Positions 17,823 to 27,088 are shown, counted from the stretch's first letter. The stretch is 64,000 nucleotides of DNA from Amycolatopsis sp. QT-25 (GCF_029369745.1 NZ_CP120210.1:4030001-4094000), one strand, 5' to 3'. Numbers and translations: made by a program. Notes: a model not told the origin generated them from the sequence alone.

Positions 17823-19030
17823 CCTCTCTCCGGTTCCGCGGAGACGGCGGACGCCTGCTTCACGGCGTGGTCGCGGCGACCGCCGCGGCCGCCCTGTTGA
17901 CCGCGTGCAAGGAAGACCCCACCGTCCCGCAGGGAGACAGCCCCGGCCCCCAGCCGGGTGAATGCGTTGCCGCCACGGACAAGCCGGTCAGCCTGGTGGT
18001 GGGTGCGCGGATGGGCAGTCAGCGGCCGAACGTCGCCGCCGAGGTGAAGGACCTGTTGTCCGGCGCGGTAGCGCGTCAGCAGGGCGTCCAGGTGTTCCGG
18101 GTCGACGGCGAGCCGTCGCGCGCGGTCAAGGTCTCCCCCGTGATCGACGGCAAGAACGAGCCCCAGCGCAAACAGCAGGTCGCGACCGCCGTCCAGCAGA
18201 TCACCGCCGCCGTCACCGACCTCGGCGCGAAAAAGCCGGAGGCGGACGGTCTTTCCGCGTTGTCACAGGCGGCGAAGCTGACGGACGACGGCGGCACGAT
18301 CGTCTTCATGGACTCCGGGCTCTCCACCGCGGGCGCGGTGTCGTTCCTCAACGGTGGCATGTTCGACGCCGACCCCGGCGAGGTGGCGAACTTCCTCGCC
18401 GCCAAGCAACTCCTGCCTGCCATGCAGAACAAGACAGTGCTCCTCGTCGGGGTCGGCCTGACCGCCGAGCCACAGCCCGCGCTGGACGACAACCTCCAAA
18501 AGCGGGTCACCGCGCTGTGGGAGGCCATCGCGGCGAAGGCAGGCGCCAAATGCTCGGCGGTGGTGCAGGTGCCCAGCAGGCGGGAGGCCGCCAAGTCCGA
18601 CCAGCCGGTCTCGAAGGTCGCGCTGCCCGCGCCGGTGGTGTTCCGGGCGTGCGGTACGACGGTGTTGCAGGACAGCGGAACGGTCGGCTTCCGTCCGAAC
18701 AGCGCGGAGTTGCGGGACGAGACGGCCGCGCAGAATACCTTGCGGGAACTCGTCTCCCAGCTGACCGCCGGCTCGCAGAAGGTGAGTCTGATCGGTAACA
18801 CCGCCACCTTCGGCCCACCTCAGGACAGTGCGACGCTCTCCAAGCAGCGGGCCGAGACGGTGAAGACACTGCTGGTCCGGGCGGGGATCGCCGCCGAACG
18901 CGTCGACACCGTCGGGGCCGGGCAGACCGGCAAGTACCACAAACCCGACATCGGCTCGGACGGGGCGCTCGACCCGGTCCTGGCCGCGCAGAACCGGTCC
19001 GTGGTGGTCGAAATGTCATGCGCCGGATGA
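17819..19030 (+). CDS. OmpA-family lipoprotein
   Basis: A 403-residue lipoprotein. The signal peptide ends in lipobox LLTAC (about residues 27-31), so it is anchored outside the membrane. The middle domain (residues about 55-240) is uncharacterised. The C-terminal 130 residues are OmpA/MotB-like: VGFRPNSAELRDE, VSLIGNTAT, LSKQRAETVKTLL, VGAGQTGK, NRSVVVEM. OmpA domains bind peptidoglycan, so this part probably touches the cell wall. It lies between membrane proteins and the membrane kinase, making it a candidate sensor of envelope state (inference). Confidence 0.75.
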   Translation: MTSLRFRGDGGRLLHGVVAATAAAALLTACKEDPTVPQGDSPGPQPGECVAATDKPVSLVVGARMGSQRPNVAAEVKDLLSGAVARQQGVQVFRVDGEPSRAVKVSPVIDGKNEPQRKQQVATAVQQITAAVTDLGAKKPEADGLSALSQAAKLTDDGGTIVFMDSGLSTAGAVSFLNGGMFDADPGEVANFLAAKQLLPAMQNKTVLLVGVGLTAEPQPALDDNLQKRVTALWEAIAAKAGAKCSAVVQVPSRREAAKSDQPVSKVALPAPVVFRACGTTVLQDSGTVGFRPNSAELRDETAAQNTLRELVSQLTAGSQKVSLIGNTATFGPPQDSATLSKQRAETVKTLLVRAGIAAERVDTVGAGQTGKYHKPDIGSDGALDPVLAAQNRSVVVEMSCAG

Positions 19031-19049
19031 GGCTCGAGGTGGTAGCGGG

Positions 19050-21341
19050 GTGACCGCACCGGACGGTGCCCCGCCGACGGTGTCCGATCCGGGGCGGGGT
19101 CCGTCGGTGCCGCAGGGAGGGCCACCGACGGAGGTCGACCCGGGACGGAGCCCTCTCGACGGGGGCGCCCAGACCGAGGTCGAACCCGGCCGCACCCGGC
19201 CCGCCGGTGTGCGACCGGACCTGCCCGCCCGGCTCGCCGAGCGGTTCAGGATCGAACTCGACATCACCGGGTCGGGCAACCAAGCCGACGTCTACCACGT
19301 GGTCCGGCGGGCCGACGACGCTCAGCGGGTGCTCAAGGTCCATCGGACCGGTTGGCGACCGGACAACCGGGTCGTCGAGTTCCTCCGGCAGGACTGCCCC
19401 GAGCATGTCGTCGGCTACGAAGAAGCCGGGGTGGAGGAACTCGACGACCGGTTCTACGCGGTCATGCCGCATCTGACCGGCGGGAACCTGCTGGACATGC
19501 GCAACCGGGCGCCCTCCGGACTCGCCCCGGACGTCCTCACCGAGGTGGTGCGCCAGGTCGCGTCCGGTCTCGCCGGGATCCACGCGGCAGGCATCGTGCA
19601 CCGAGACCTCAAACCCGCCAACATCCTGGTCGCCGCCAGGGAACCGCTCACCATCGCGATCGCCGACTTCGGCATCTCCATCCCGGTGCCGGCGGGCGAG
19701 GCCTACACCGACGATGCACGGGTCGGCACCCTCCCCTACACCCCGCCGGAGTTCGTCGTCGGCCAGGTGCGCCCGGCCTTCGACTGGTGGTCCTTGGGTG
19801 TCTGCGTGCTGGAACTCGCCACCGGGCAACCACTTTTCCCCGGTATCGACGAAGCCCACATCATCCGCTCGCGGATTATCTCGCGCCCCCTCGACACCGG
19901 CGCGGTCGCCGACGACGGCATCCGACTTCTCTGCGACGGCCTGCTGACCATCGATGTGGAAGAACGTTGGGGTGCCGAGGAAGTCGCAGCCTGGCTGCGC
20001 GGCGAACGGCCCGAAGTCAGCGCCACCGCGCGGCCGTCCACACGAGCCCCTTCCGCGACGCGGCCCTATGTCTTCGTCGGACGTGAGTACTGGGACAGAC
20101 AGGACCTCGCGGCCGATCTGATCAACGACTGGGGCCTGTCGCTCGCGGTGCTGTGCGGGGACGACAGCGAACCGCGGAACAGGTTGCTCACGTGGCTGAA
20201 GTCCTTCCCCGACAACGGTGTCCGCATTCCACCGCCGCCGCGCCGAGCACCGGCCGACGTGCGGCTGCTGCACCTCATCCGCGCGGTGGACCCGACTTAC
20301 CCGCCCTGGTACCGCAGGTGGAACATCACGCCCGGCCACCTCGCCACGCTCGCACAGGAGGGGTACGAGGGCACCATTCCGAGCACGGACGTCGTCACCG
20401 AACTGTGGGACCACGACCTGTTCCGACTGCTCCGCACCGGCGGCTCGAACCAGACCATGGCGAGCGGGCTGGGGCTCGCCGAGACCAGCGGCCGATGGCG
20501 AACCGAACAGGAGCGGCTGGCCGCGCACGCGGCCGCCGTGCCGGACGTCGACGCACGGCGGGCCGCGGAGCGCTTCCTTCGCGAGGAACGAGGGCGGGCC
20601 CTGTCACTGGCCCTGCTCGCCGCCACCGCCAACACGGAGAACAGGCGGGAAGTCCAGCGCAGGCTCGACGAGCAGGCTCGGACCTTTCGGCTGAGCTGGT
20701 TCTCCACGCTCGTCATCGATCCGGACCATCACTGGGTGGCGATGGCCCTCGCCTCGCACGCGGAAGCGGAGTCGGCGCGCCTCGCCGACGAGGAGCGTGC
20801 CCGCAGAGCGCATGAAGATTGGTTACGCCGTACCGAAGGCCTGCGCGACTGGTCACGCAGGCAGAACCGCCCGCAGGCGCTCAGCCACGCCGCCGCCGGG
20901 GTCGCCGCGATCGCCGCGTTCCTCTTCGCGCTCGTCGGACTCGGCGATGTGGCCGACGTCGCCTCGGAAGCCCAGATCGTCAGCTCCTGGGTGGGTGTGG
21001 TGGCCGCGCTGGTACTCGGCCTCGTGTCGGAAGGCGTGCTGGCCTGGGACAGCGGCGGCCGGTTCCACCCCGCCTATTCGCTGCTCGGCGCGGGCCGGGT
21101 GGCGCTGGGCAGGCTGGCGAGGAGCCTCGTCGCCCGCAGGATCGCAGGCCCGGCCTTGCTGGCGGCGGTGGCGGCACTGGTCGTTCTCACCGTCTTCTCG
21201 CCCGTTGTCACGCCTTTCCTGGTCGCGTTCCTCCTGCCCCCGTGGGCGTTCCAGCGATACCTCGCCTGGCGGGCCCAGGATCGCCACGAGCACGAGATCC
21301 TGGCGCGCCCTCGTGAAGGCCGTCCGTCACCTAATCGATGA
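19050..21341 (+). CDS. Membrane-anchored Ser/Thr protein kinase
   Basis: A 763-residue protein. A Pro/Gly-rich leader (about 1-55) precedes a Hanks-type kinase domain (about 60-330). The Gly-rich loop is ITGSGNQADVYHV, the ATP Lys is in VLKVHR, the catalytic loop is VHRDLKPANILV, the metal loop is IADFGIS, and a YTPPEF segment follows. A helical region (about 340-600) separates it from C-terminal hydrophobic helices (about 613-745). It starts with GTG after GAGGTGG. All kinase residues needed for activity are present. The FHA protein five reading frames on is the natural phospho-reader. Confidence 0.85.
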   Translation: MTAPDGAPPTVSDPGRGPSVPQGGPPTEVDPGRSPLDGGAQTEVEPGRTRPAGVRPDLPARLAERFRIELDITGSGNQADVYHVVRRADDAQRVLKVHRTGWRPDNRVVEFLRQDCPEHVVGYEEAGVEELDDRFYAVMPHLTGGNLLDMRNRAPSGLAPDVLTEVVRQVASGLAGIHAAGIVHRDLKPANILVAAREPLTIAIADFGISIPVPAGEAYTDDARVGTLPYTPPEFVVGQVRPAFDWWSLGVCVLELATGQPLFPGIDEAHIIRSRIISRPLDTGAVADDGIRLLCDGLLTIDVEERWGAEEVAAWLRGERPEVSATARPSTRAPSATRPYVFVGREYWDRQDLAADLINDWGLSLAVLCGDDSEPRNRLLTWLKSFPDNGVRIPPPPRRAPADVRLLHLIRAVDPTYPPWYRRWNITPGHLATLAQEGYEGTIPSTDVVTELWDHDLFRLLRTGGSNQTMASGLGLAETSGRWRTEQERLAAHAAAVPDVDARRAAERFLREERGRALSLALLAATANTENRREVQRRLDEQARTFRLSWFSTLVIDPDHHWVAMALASHAEAESARLADEERARRAHEDWLRRTEGLRDWSRRQNRPQALSHAAAGVAAIAAFLFALVGLGDVADVASEAQIVSSWVGVVAALVLGLVSEGVLAWDSGGRFHPAYSLLGAGRVALGRLARSLVARRIAGPALLAAVAALVVLTVFSPVVTPFLVAFLLPPWAFQRYLAWRAQDRHEHEILARPREGRPSPNR

Positions 21342-21351
21342 GGAGGTTGCC

Positions 21352-22653
21352 ATGAGTTCTGGAACAGTGGCCGTCGCACCTGTCGGCCTTCCCATCGTCG
21401 CGGCGGGAGCCCTGGTCGCGGGAGCGCTCGCGGTGACAGCCGGCGCCGTACTGGTGGCCAGGGCGGTCAACACCGCCGCCGAAAGTGCGGTCAAGGCGAT
21501 CGGCGAGTCGGGTGCACGGCTGGAGGCCGAGATCGCCGCCATCGAGGCGACGGAGGAGGCCGGGCAGTGGCGTCGGCGCGCGGTGGCCGACGTCGTGGCG
21601 GTCAACGCCCGGCTGTGCCTCGTCCGCGAACGTGCCAAGGCGGCCGGGGTGGCGCTGCCCGTCCCGCGACCGCTCAGGCTCTCCGCTGAGCTCAGCGCCG
21701 CTCGCGCGGTGCAGTGGGTGTCCGAAATGGACGGTGAGATCACTCGGCTGAACAGGCAGCTGGACGCGGCCGCGCCGCCGCTACGGGTCACGATCACCAC
21801 GAGGACCAGTGTGGCGGCGGGCGACATCTCCGCCGAGCTGGTCCGCCACCGCGACGCCGCCGCGGATCGGCACGTCAAAAGGCCGACGGTCGTCGCCTCC
21901 TCGTCGATCACCGACGTGATCGGCCTGCTCGACCCGGACGCCACCGCGCGGGAGCGCGACCAGGTGCTGGCCGATGCCGCCGCCATCCCGGGCCGCGCCG
22001 AACAGTCCCCGTATCTCAGCAGCCTGCGATCCAAGATCGTGACCAGGCTCAACCCCGGCATCGAGCGGCGCAGGCTGGCCGCCACCTGGTTGTCGAGCCT
22101 GGAGGACGGCCCGCTCGCCGAGGTCGTCGCCACCGTCGACCCGCCCACCCCGCTGCGTCGCACGGTGGCCGCCCTGCGCGAGGTCGTCGCGGGCACCCGT
22201 GACCTGAGCCCCGAACTGCGCGCCGAGGGCGCCTGCCTGATGACGTGGGCGGAGGACGTGGCCGGACGTGCGTTCCTGCGCGACCTGGTCCGCAAGTGCC
22301 TGACCGAAGACGGTCACGAAGTTCTGGAGACCTTCGAGGGCGAGGAATTCACCGGGCTCCGCCTCGCCCGCCCCGAATGGGGGGATCAGCACTCCACCGT
22401 GGTCCGGGTGCGCGACGGCAACATCATCGAGCACCACCTCGAAGCCACTCGCATACCCAAGAGCGACAACGACAAGGCGGTGGACGAGGAGCGGTGCGCG
22501 ATCACGAACGCGGGTATCGAGTCCGTCGCGACCGCGGCGGCCGCGGCCGGGGTGCGGATCCGGCTGGAAGAAACCGCGCCGCAGGTTTCCGGGCATGCGC
22601 TCGACGAAAGCACTTACGTGGCAACGAAATACCGACACAAGGACGGCAGATGA
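21352..22653 (+). CDS. Membrane-anchored helical protein of unknown function
   Basis: A 433-residue protein starting MSSGTVAVAPVGLPIVAAG after GAGGAGG. A hydrophobic Ala/Val/Gly-rich helix at about residues 12-40 could insert in the membrane. It is followed by a coiled coil (about 45-125) and a mixed C-terminal domain with FEGEEFTGLRLARPEW and HHLEATRIP. No family is recognised. It is coupled to the AAA+ ATPase gene by an ATGA overlap, so it may be the adaptor or substrate of that ATPase (inference). Confidence 0.6.
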   Translation: MSSGTVAVAPVGLPIVAAGALVAGALAVTAGAVLVARAVNTAAESAVKAIGESGARLEAEIAAIEATEEAGQWRRRAVADVVAVNARLCLVRERAKAAGVALPVPRPLRLSAELSAARAVQWVSEMDGEITRLNRQLDAAAPPLRVTITTRTSVAAGDISAELVRHRDAAADRHVKRPTVVASSSITDVIGLLDPDATARERDQVLADAAAIPGRAEQSPYLSSLRSKIVTRLNPGIERRRLAATWLSSLEDGPLAEVVATVDPPTPLRRTVAALREVVAGTRDLSPELRAEGACLMTWAEDVAGRAFLRDLVRKCLTEDGHEVLETFEGEEFTGLRLARPEWGDQHSTVVRVRDGNIIEHHLEATRIPKSDNDKAVDEERCAITNAGIESVATAAAAAGVRIRLEETAPQVSGHALDESTYVATKYRHKDGR

Positions 22654-24587
22654 CCATCGACTCCGAAGGCCGCCGGATCCCCGCGTTCGCGGGTGAGATC
22701 GCGGGCACGCTGGCCGTGCACTCGCAGTACGTGCTGCACGGCAACATCCGGGACTCCTTCCTCGTCAGTGACGGCGGCGCCCTGCAGATCATGCCGATGC
22801 TCCCGCTGCTGTGGCATGTGCTGCGCCCCGCCGGATTCGACGCACTGGTCACCTACGACGCCGTGACGGGGGTCGACGTCTACCCGGCGACCGACGAGGC
22901 ACGCCGTGCCGTGGACGACGTACTGGGCAACAACGTCCGTGGCAGGCGCCCGTCACTGGAACGGCTGCGCACACATCTGACCAAGGTGGTGGGGGTGGCC
23001 GAGCAGGCACCCTTGGAGACCAACAACGCCCGCCCCGCGGCCGGCGGGCAGGTCGTCAAGGCGGGGCGGCCCGCCGCACGGCTCGCCTTCGTCGTCGATC
23101 ACGCTTCCCGGCTCGTCCGTTCGCCCGCTCAGCTCGACGAGGGCGAGCGAGACCAGTTCCTGTTCTTCCAGAAGCTCGCGCTCACCGCGTCCCGGCACGA
23201 ATACCCGGAGTGGCCGCGCGCCCTGTACAACCCGATCGTCTGGCTGGTGGAGGGTGAGCGAGACCTGCCGGTCTGGTTCGCCGCCGGGATCGAGGCCATC
23301 CGCACGGTCGCCGCCCCGATGCCGACCCTCGACGAACGCCAGGACATGGCCCGTCAGGTCATTCCCATGCTTCCCAAGGCCACAGTGGAGCCGAAGCCGG
23401 GCCGAGTCGCACCCGAGGAAGAGATCGCCGGTCTCACCGAGGGCATGACGCTCGAGTCCCTGCTCAAGATCGCCAGACTGGCGACCGACCGTGACCTTGG
23501 CGTGGACCGCATCGCCGACGCCATCCGGATCTTCAAACTCGGCATCGACGACAACCTGTGGCGTCGCACCAGTGTCCGGACACAGATCACCGAGGGCCAG
23601 AAGGTCATCGCCGAGCACGTTCTCGGCCAGGAACGGGCGGTGAGCAAGACACTGGACATTCTCAAACGCGCGGCGCTGGGACTTTCCGGCGCCCAGGCGG
23701 CGAATCCGGGCCACCGGCCGCGGGGTGTGCTGTTCTTCGCGGGCCCCACCGGAGTGGGCAAAACCGAGCTGGCCAAGCGAGTCGCCAAGCTGCTCTTCGG
23801 CGACCCTCATGCCTACCTGCGGTTCGACATGAGCGAGTTCGCCGCCGAACAGGCCGCGGACCGGCTCATCGGCGCGCCTCCCGGCTATGTCGGCTTCGAG
23901 GCGGGCGGCGAGCTGACCGGAGCGGTGCGCCGCAGGCCGTTCCAGGTGGTGCTGTTCGACGAGATCGAGAAGGCACACCCGCTGGTGCTGGACAAGTTCC
24001 TGCAGATCCTCGAAGACGGCAGACTCACCGACGGCCAGGGCATGACCACCTACTTCTCCGAGTGCGTACTGGTGTTCACCTCCAACCTCGGAATCATGAA
24101 GACCGACCCGGACACCCGCACCACTCATCGGTTGATCGAGCCGGGCGCCCCCTACCCGGAGCTGGAACACAGCGTCCGCACCGAGATCCGCAACCATTTC
24201 ACCACCGAGCTCAAGCGCCCCGAACTGCTCAACCGGTTCGGCGACAACATCGTCATCTTCGACTACATCAGCCCGGAGGTGGCCCTGCAGATCTTCGAGC
24301 TGCAGCTGCGCAACGTGGTCGCCAAGGTGCATGCCGAACTGGGCGTACGGCTGGAGCTGTCGGCGACCCCGCACGCGCAGCTCGCCCGGCTGTGCACGTC
24401 GGACCTCGAGAACGGTGGCCGCGGTGTCGGCAACCTGCTGGAGAGCAACCTGGTGAACCCCTTGGCCAGGAAGCTGTTCGACCAGAACGCCGGGCAGGGC
24501 GATCTGGTCGAGGTCATCGAGGTGCATCCCGGCGACAGGGATCAGGGCCCCACGCTGACCGCGCGGATCACTCCGGGCGGCGCTTGA
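22650..24587 (+). CDS. ClpB-like AAA+ ATPase with a degenerate first domain
   Basis: A 645-residue ATPase. Residues about 20-250 look like an AAA module without a P-loop (YVLHGNIRDSFLV, RLAFVVDHASRLV, NPIVWLVEGERDLP). From about 325 comes an AAA_2/ClpB D2-like domain: Walker A GPTGVGKTE (about 363), pore-loop-type GAPPGYVGFE (about 410), Walker B VVLFDEIEKAH (about 433), sensor FTSNLG and arginine-finger region LLNRFG, then the small C-terminal ClpB domain. Such enzymes thread or remodel proteins. The ClpP-binding loop was not recognised. Downstream coupling to the FHA gene suggests phosphorylation-controlled recruitment. Confidence 0.85.
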   Translation: MTIDSEGRRIPAFAGEIAGTLAVHSQYVLHGNIRDSFLVSDGGALQIMPMLPLLWHVLRPAGFDALVTYDAVTGVDVYPATDEARRAVDDVLGNNVRGRRPSLERLRTHLTKVVGVAEQAPLETNNARPAAGGQVVKAGRPAARLAFVVDHASRLVRSPAQLDEGERDQFLFFQKLALTASRHEYPEWPRALYNPIVWLVEGERDLPVWFAAGIEAIRTVAAPMPTLDERQDMARQVIPMLPKATVEPKPGRVAPEEEIAGLTEGMTLESLLKIARLATDRDLGVDRIADAIRIFKLGIDDNLWRRTSVRTQITEGQKVIAEHVLGQERAVSKTLDILKRAALGLSGAQAANPGHRPRGVLFFAGPTGVGKTELAKRVAKLLFGDPHAYLRFDMSEFAAEQAADRLIGAPPGYVGFEAGGELTGAVRRRPFQVVLFDEIEKAHPLVLDKFLQILEDGRLTDGQGMTTYFSECVLVFTSNLGIMKTDPDTRTTHRLIEPGAPYPELEHSVRTEIRNHFTTELKRPELLNRFGDNIVIFDYISPEVALQIFELQLRNVVAKVHAELGVRLELSATPHAQLARLCTSDLENGGRGVGNLLESNLVNPLARKLFDQNAGQGDLVEVIEVHPGDRDQGPTLTARITPGGA

Positions 24588-25144
24588 TGAGCCGAGTGTG
24601 CTCACAGGACAGCTCGGAGATCTTCGACGACGAGGTCTCCCTGTGCCCGAAACACCTGTGCCACCTGGTCGAAGTCAGCGAGCAGGTACCGCCTCCACGG
24701 GACGGCCGCGACGACGTGTCCGGCCGGGACACCGAGCAGCGGACGCAGTGGAGCCACGACCGCTGCTGGCATTGCGGGGAGGAAGCCGCCGCGGGCAACA
24801 CGCAGTGCACGAAGATGGCCTGCGGTCGTTCACTGACCCCGCCACACCTCCATATCAAGTTTGCGGGCGGGGAAGTCGAGCTCTCGGCGGGTGTCCGCGC
24901 CGAGCTGGGCAGGCTCGGCGAATACCAGCGCCTGTTCCAGAGCTACCCGAACGTGTCCCGCGCCCACGCGGTGGTGCAGGTCCGCACCGACGGGACCGCC
25001 TGGATCGAGCCGCTTCCCACCCCGAACGGGACCTTCCTGAACGACGTCGAGATCCAGCCCGCGCTGAGCCGCCGGTTGGCGTCCGGCGACCGGATCCGGT
25101 TCGCCCGCAACGCCGAGGGCTCGATCACCCTCTACGAACGCTAG
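24587..25144 (+). CDS. Zinc-ribbon plus FHA-domain protein
   Basis: A 185-residue cytoplasmic protein. Cysteines in pairs (CPKHLC, CWHC, TQCTKMACG) form one or two zinc-ribbon-like sites in the first 85 residues. Residues about 95-185 are an FHA domain with the phosphothreonine-binding signatures NVSRAHAVV and PNGTFLND. The ATG overlaps the stop of the AAA+ gene. FHA domains bind phospho-Thr, so it should read the output of the kinase encoded at 19050. That pairing is a family-based inference supported by the operon. Confidence 0.82.
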   Translation: MSRVCSQDSSEIFDDEVSLCPKHLCHLVEVSEQVPPPRDGRDDVSGRDTEQRTQWSHDRCWHCGEEAAAGNTQCTKMACGRSLTPPHLHIKFAGGEVELSAGVRAELGRLGEYQRLFQSYPNVSRAHAVVQVRTDGTAWIEPLPTPNGTFLNDVEIQPALSRRLASGDRIRFARNAEGSITLYER

Positions 25145-25159
25145 CCAGGAGAACTCGCC

Positions 25160-26368
25160 GTGACTCATCCCCCGCAGAACTCGTTCGCAGCGCGGGTGTT
25201 CGGTCGCCGCCGTCCGGTGGCGCGGCTCGAGCCGCGTCTGCCCGTCGCCACCGAAGAGCCGCGCACCCCGGCCGCGGTGCTCATCGCCGAGGCGAGCGCG
25301 CGCGGGGAGGCCGACGCCCGCAACCACGTACGCGACGGCTGGTCGTTCACCGACCCCTTCCTCGCCGTACAGGATGCCGAGGCGGGGAACGAGGACTACG
25401 TGAACGTCCTGCGTCAGCGGTGCCGGGCCGCGGTCGCGTCAGCACGGGACCGCCACCTCTCGGTACTGAATCAGACCGCGCCGCTGCGGGCGCGGCGGGA
25501 CGAGGCGCGGCAGCGGATGGCGGGCGCGCAGCTGAACATGAGCCGCCTCGCGGGGCAGGAGGCATGGCTACGGGAGCCCGACCTGGACCGGCCGCCCGCC
25601 GCCGAGGACACCCCTGCCGCGGAGCAGGTGCCCGTGGACGATCCGGTATGGGAAGGCGAGACCACGGCACTCGGAATTTGGTGGCGGGTGCTCATCCTCG
25701 CCGGTATCGTCGCCGCGCTCAGCCCGTTGCACTTCCTGGTCTATCAGCATTTCTTGGGGAATGCGCTGCCCGGCGCCGCCTGGGCTCTCGGGATATCGTC
25801 GGCGTTGCTGATGGTGCTGGGGCCACATGTCACCGCGCTCATGGTGCGCTCCGGCCACGCCACCGGCAGCGACGGTGCCCTCACACCGGCGGCGGCGGTC
25901 CTGGCGCTCGCCTGGGCGACGATGGCGATCCTCCTCGGCATGGTCGCGGCGGCCGTCGTCGGTGTCGACCGGGTCCGGCTGGCTTCCCTCGACATCACCG
26001 GCACGACACTGGTGGTGACGTTGACGGCCGGTTTGCTGGTCGGCGGCTCCGTCTCGTTCATGATCGGCCTCGCCCGCAGACACCCGTTCCAAGAGGCCTA
26101 TGCGGAGAACCGGCGCCGTTTCGAGGCGCTGGACGAGGAGCTGCAGCAGGTGGTCCTGCGGCTCGATCCGGGTTTCGCGGACTTCGGCGCGGTCGTCCCG
26201 GAAAACGACGACCGCCAGCCGGAGACCCTGATCGAGGCCATCCAGGCCGCCTACCGGGCGGCGGAATACGCCTACTTCGACGCTCTGTCCGCCACCATGG
26301 GTGACGCGGCTTTCACCGAGGCCGTGGAGCACCGGTTGAGCGTCCTGCGTCAGGAGGAGATCGGATGA
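25160..26368 (+). CDS. Membrane protein with N-terminal coiled coil
   Basis: A 402-residue protein from a GTG after AGGAGA. Residues about 50-150 are charged helices. Four transmembrane helices follow at about 172-195 (LILAGIVAALSPLHFLV), 200-225 (LGISSALLMVLGPHVTALMV), 238-265 (VLALAWATMAILLGMVAAAV) and 275-297 (VVTLTAGLLVGGSVSFMIGL). The C-terminal 100 residues are helical. No family is recognised. Its stop overlaps the radical SAM start. Confidence 0.62.
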   Translation: MTHPPQNSFAARVFGRRRPVARLEPRLPVATEEPRTPAAVLIAEASARGEADARNHVRDGWSFTDPFLAVQDAEAGNEDYVNVLRQRCRAAVASARDRHLSVLNQTAPLRARRDEARQRMAGAQLNMSRLAGQEAWLREPDLDRPPAAEDTPAAEQVPVDDPVWEGETTALGIWWRVLILAGIVAALSPLHFLVYQHFLGNALPGAAWALGISSALLMVLGPHVTALMVRSGHATGSDGALTPAAAVLALAWATMAILLGMVAAAVVGVDRVRLASLDITGTTLVVTLTAGLLVGGSVSFMIGLARRHPFQEAYAENRRRFEALDEELQQVVLRLDPGFADFGAVVPENDDRQPETLIEAIQAAYRAAEYAYFDALSATMGDAAFTEAVEHRLSVLRQEEIG

Positions 26369-27021
26369 GCGCCTGGTTGTGGATCAGTCAGACCCACTAC
26401 CCCGTCCACGCACTGGGCCCCGGGAACCGGCTGACCGTGTGGGTGCAGGGTTGTACGTTGTCCTGCAAGGGATGCATGTCGCGGGACACCTGGTCCGCCG
26501 ACGGCGGTGTGGAGACCTCGGTCGAGGATCTCGCCGAGCTGTGGCGGTCCGCGGTCGGACAAGGTGCCGACGGATTGACGGTGAGCGGCGGGGAACCGCT
26601 CCAGCAGGCCGATGGCCTCTCCGCCTTCCTCGCCGCCGCGGACGAGGTCCGGCGCGGTGCGGCCCGGGAGCTCGATTTCCTCGTGTACACCGGTTACGAC
26701 GAGGACGAGCTGGACGAACCGCGGCGAGCAGCACTCTCACTCGCCGATGTCGTGGTCTTCGGCCGGTTCGAGGTCGCCAACCCGACCGAGCTGGTGTGGC
26801 GGGGATCGGCGAACCAGCGGATGGTCCCCCGGACCGAGCTGGGCGAGCTCCGCTACGCCGACTTCATCGACTATGCGCCCGAGCAGGGACCACTCCAGAT
26901 CGAGGTGCGCGGCAACGACCCCTGGATCATCGGCACACCCCGCAAAGAGGCGCTGCGCAACCTCGACCGGTCCTTGAAAGGTGTCGGGCTCCGAATCACC
27001 GACACCACCTGGCGCCCCTGA
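26365..27021 (+). CDS. NrdG-like radical SAM protein
   Basis: A 218-residue radical SAM enzyme. The cluster loop is CTLSCKGC (CX3CX2C, about residues 31-38), and the SAM-contacting motif is SGGEPLQQ (about 74-81). Size and opening (VHALGPGNRLTVWVQGC) match activases of the anaerobic ribonucleotide reductase type (NrdG, pyruvate formate-lyase activase). No glycyl-radical enzyme or nrdD gene is in the window, so the substrate is unknown. It is the last gene of block 1 and is coupled to the membrane protein before it. Confidence 0.82.
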   Translation: MSAWLWISQTHYPVHALGPGNRLTVWVQGCTLSCKGCMSRDTWSADGGVETSVEDLAELWRSAVGQGADGLTVSGGEPLQQADGLSAFLAAADEVRRGAARELDFLVYTGYDEDELDEPRRAALSLADVVVFGRFEVANPTELVWRGSANQRMVPRTELGELRYADFIDYAPEQGPLQIEVRGNDPWIIGTPRKEALRNLDRSLKGVGLRITDTTWRP

Positions 27022-27025
27022 GGCG

Positions 27026-27088
27026 TGATCGCCGTCCAATCACGCATGATCGCCGCCCAAGCACACGTGATCGCCCTCCAAGCACGAA
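27026..27088. repeat. Three tandem 21-bp repeats between blocks 1 and 2
   Basis: Three adjacent 21-bp copies start at 27026, 27047 and 27068 and share the pattern TGATCGCC-n-n-CCAA-n-CAC. A 21-bp period is two helical turns, so a protein bound to each copy would sit on one face of the DNA. They lie in the 225-bp gap before the second sigma-like gene, which should contain its promoter. They are candidate operator sites. Confidence 0.7.

Noticed and set aside
18507..20528. 673-codon minus-strand open frame
   Set aside because: It lies antisense to the OmpA lipoprotein and the kinase, whose motifs are unmistakable; the antisense product is Arg/Pro-rich without motifs.
22245..22649. N-terminal extension of the AAA+ ATPase
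   Set aside because: It overlaps the upstream gene in another frame; the ATGA overlap at 22650 is the normal coupling seen throughout this operon.
27026..27088. CRISPR array
   Set aside because: The three repeats are directly adjacent with no spacers, and there are no cas genes.
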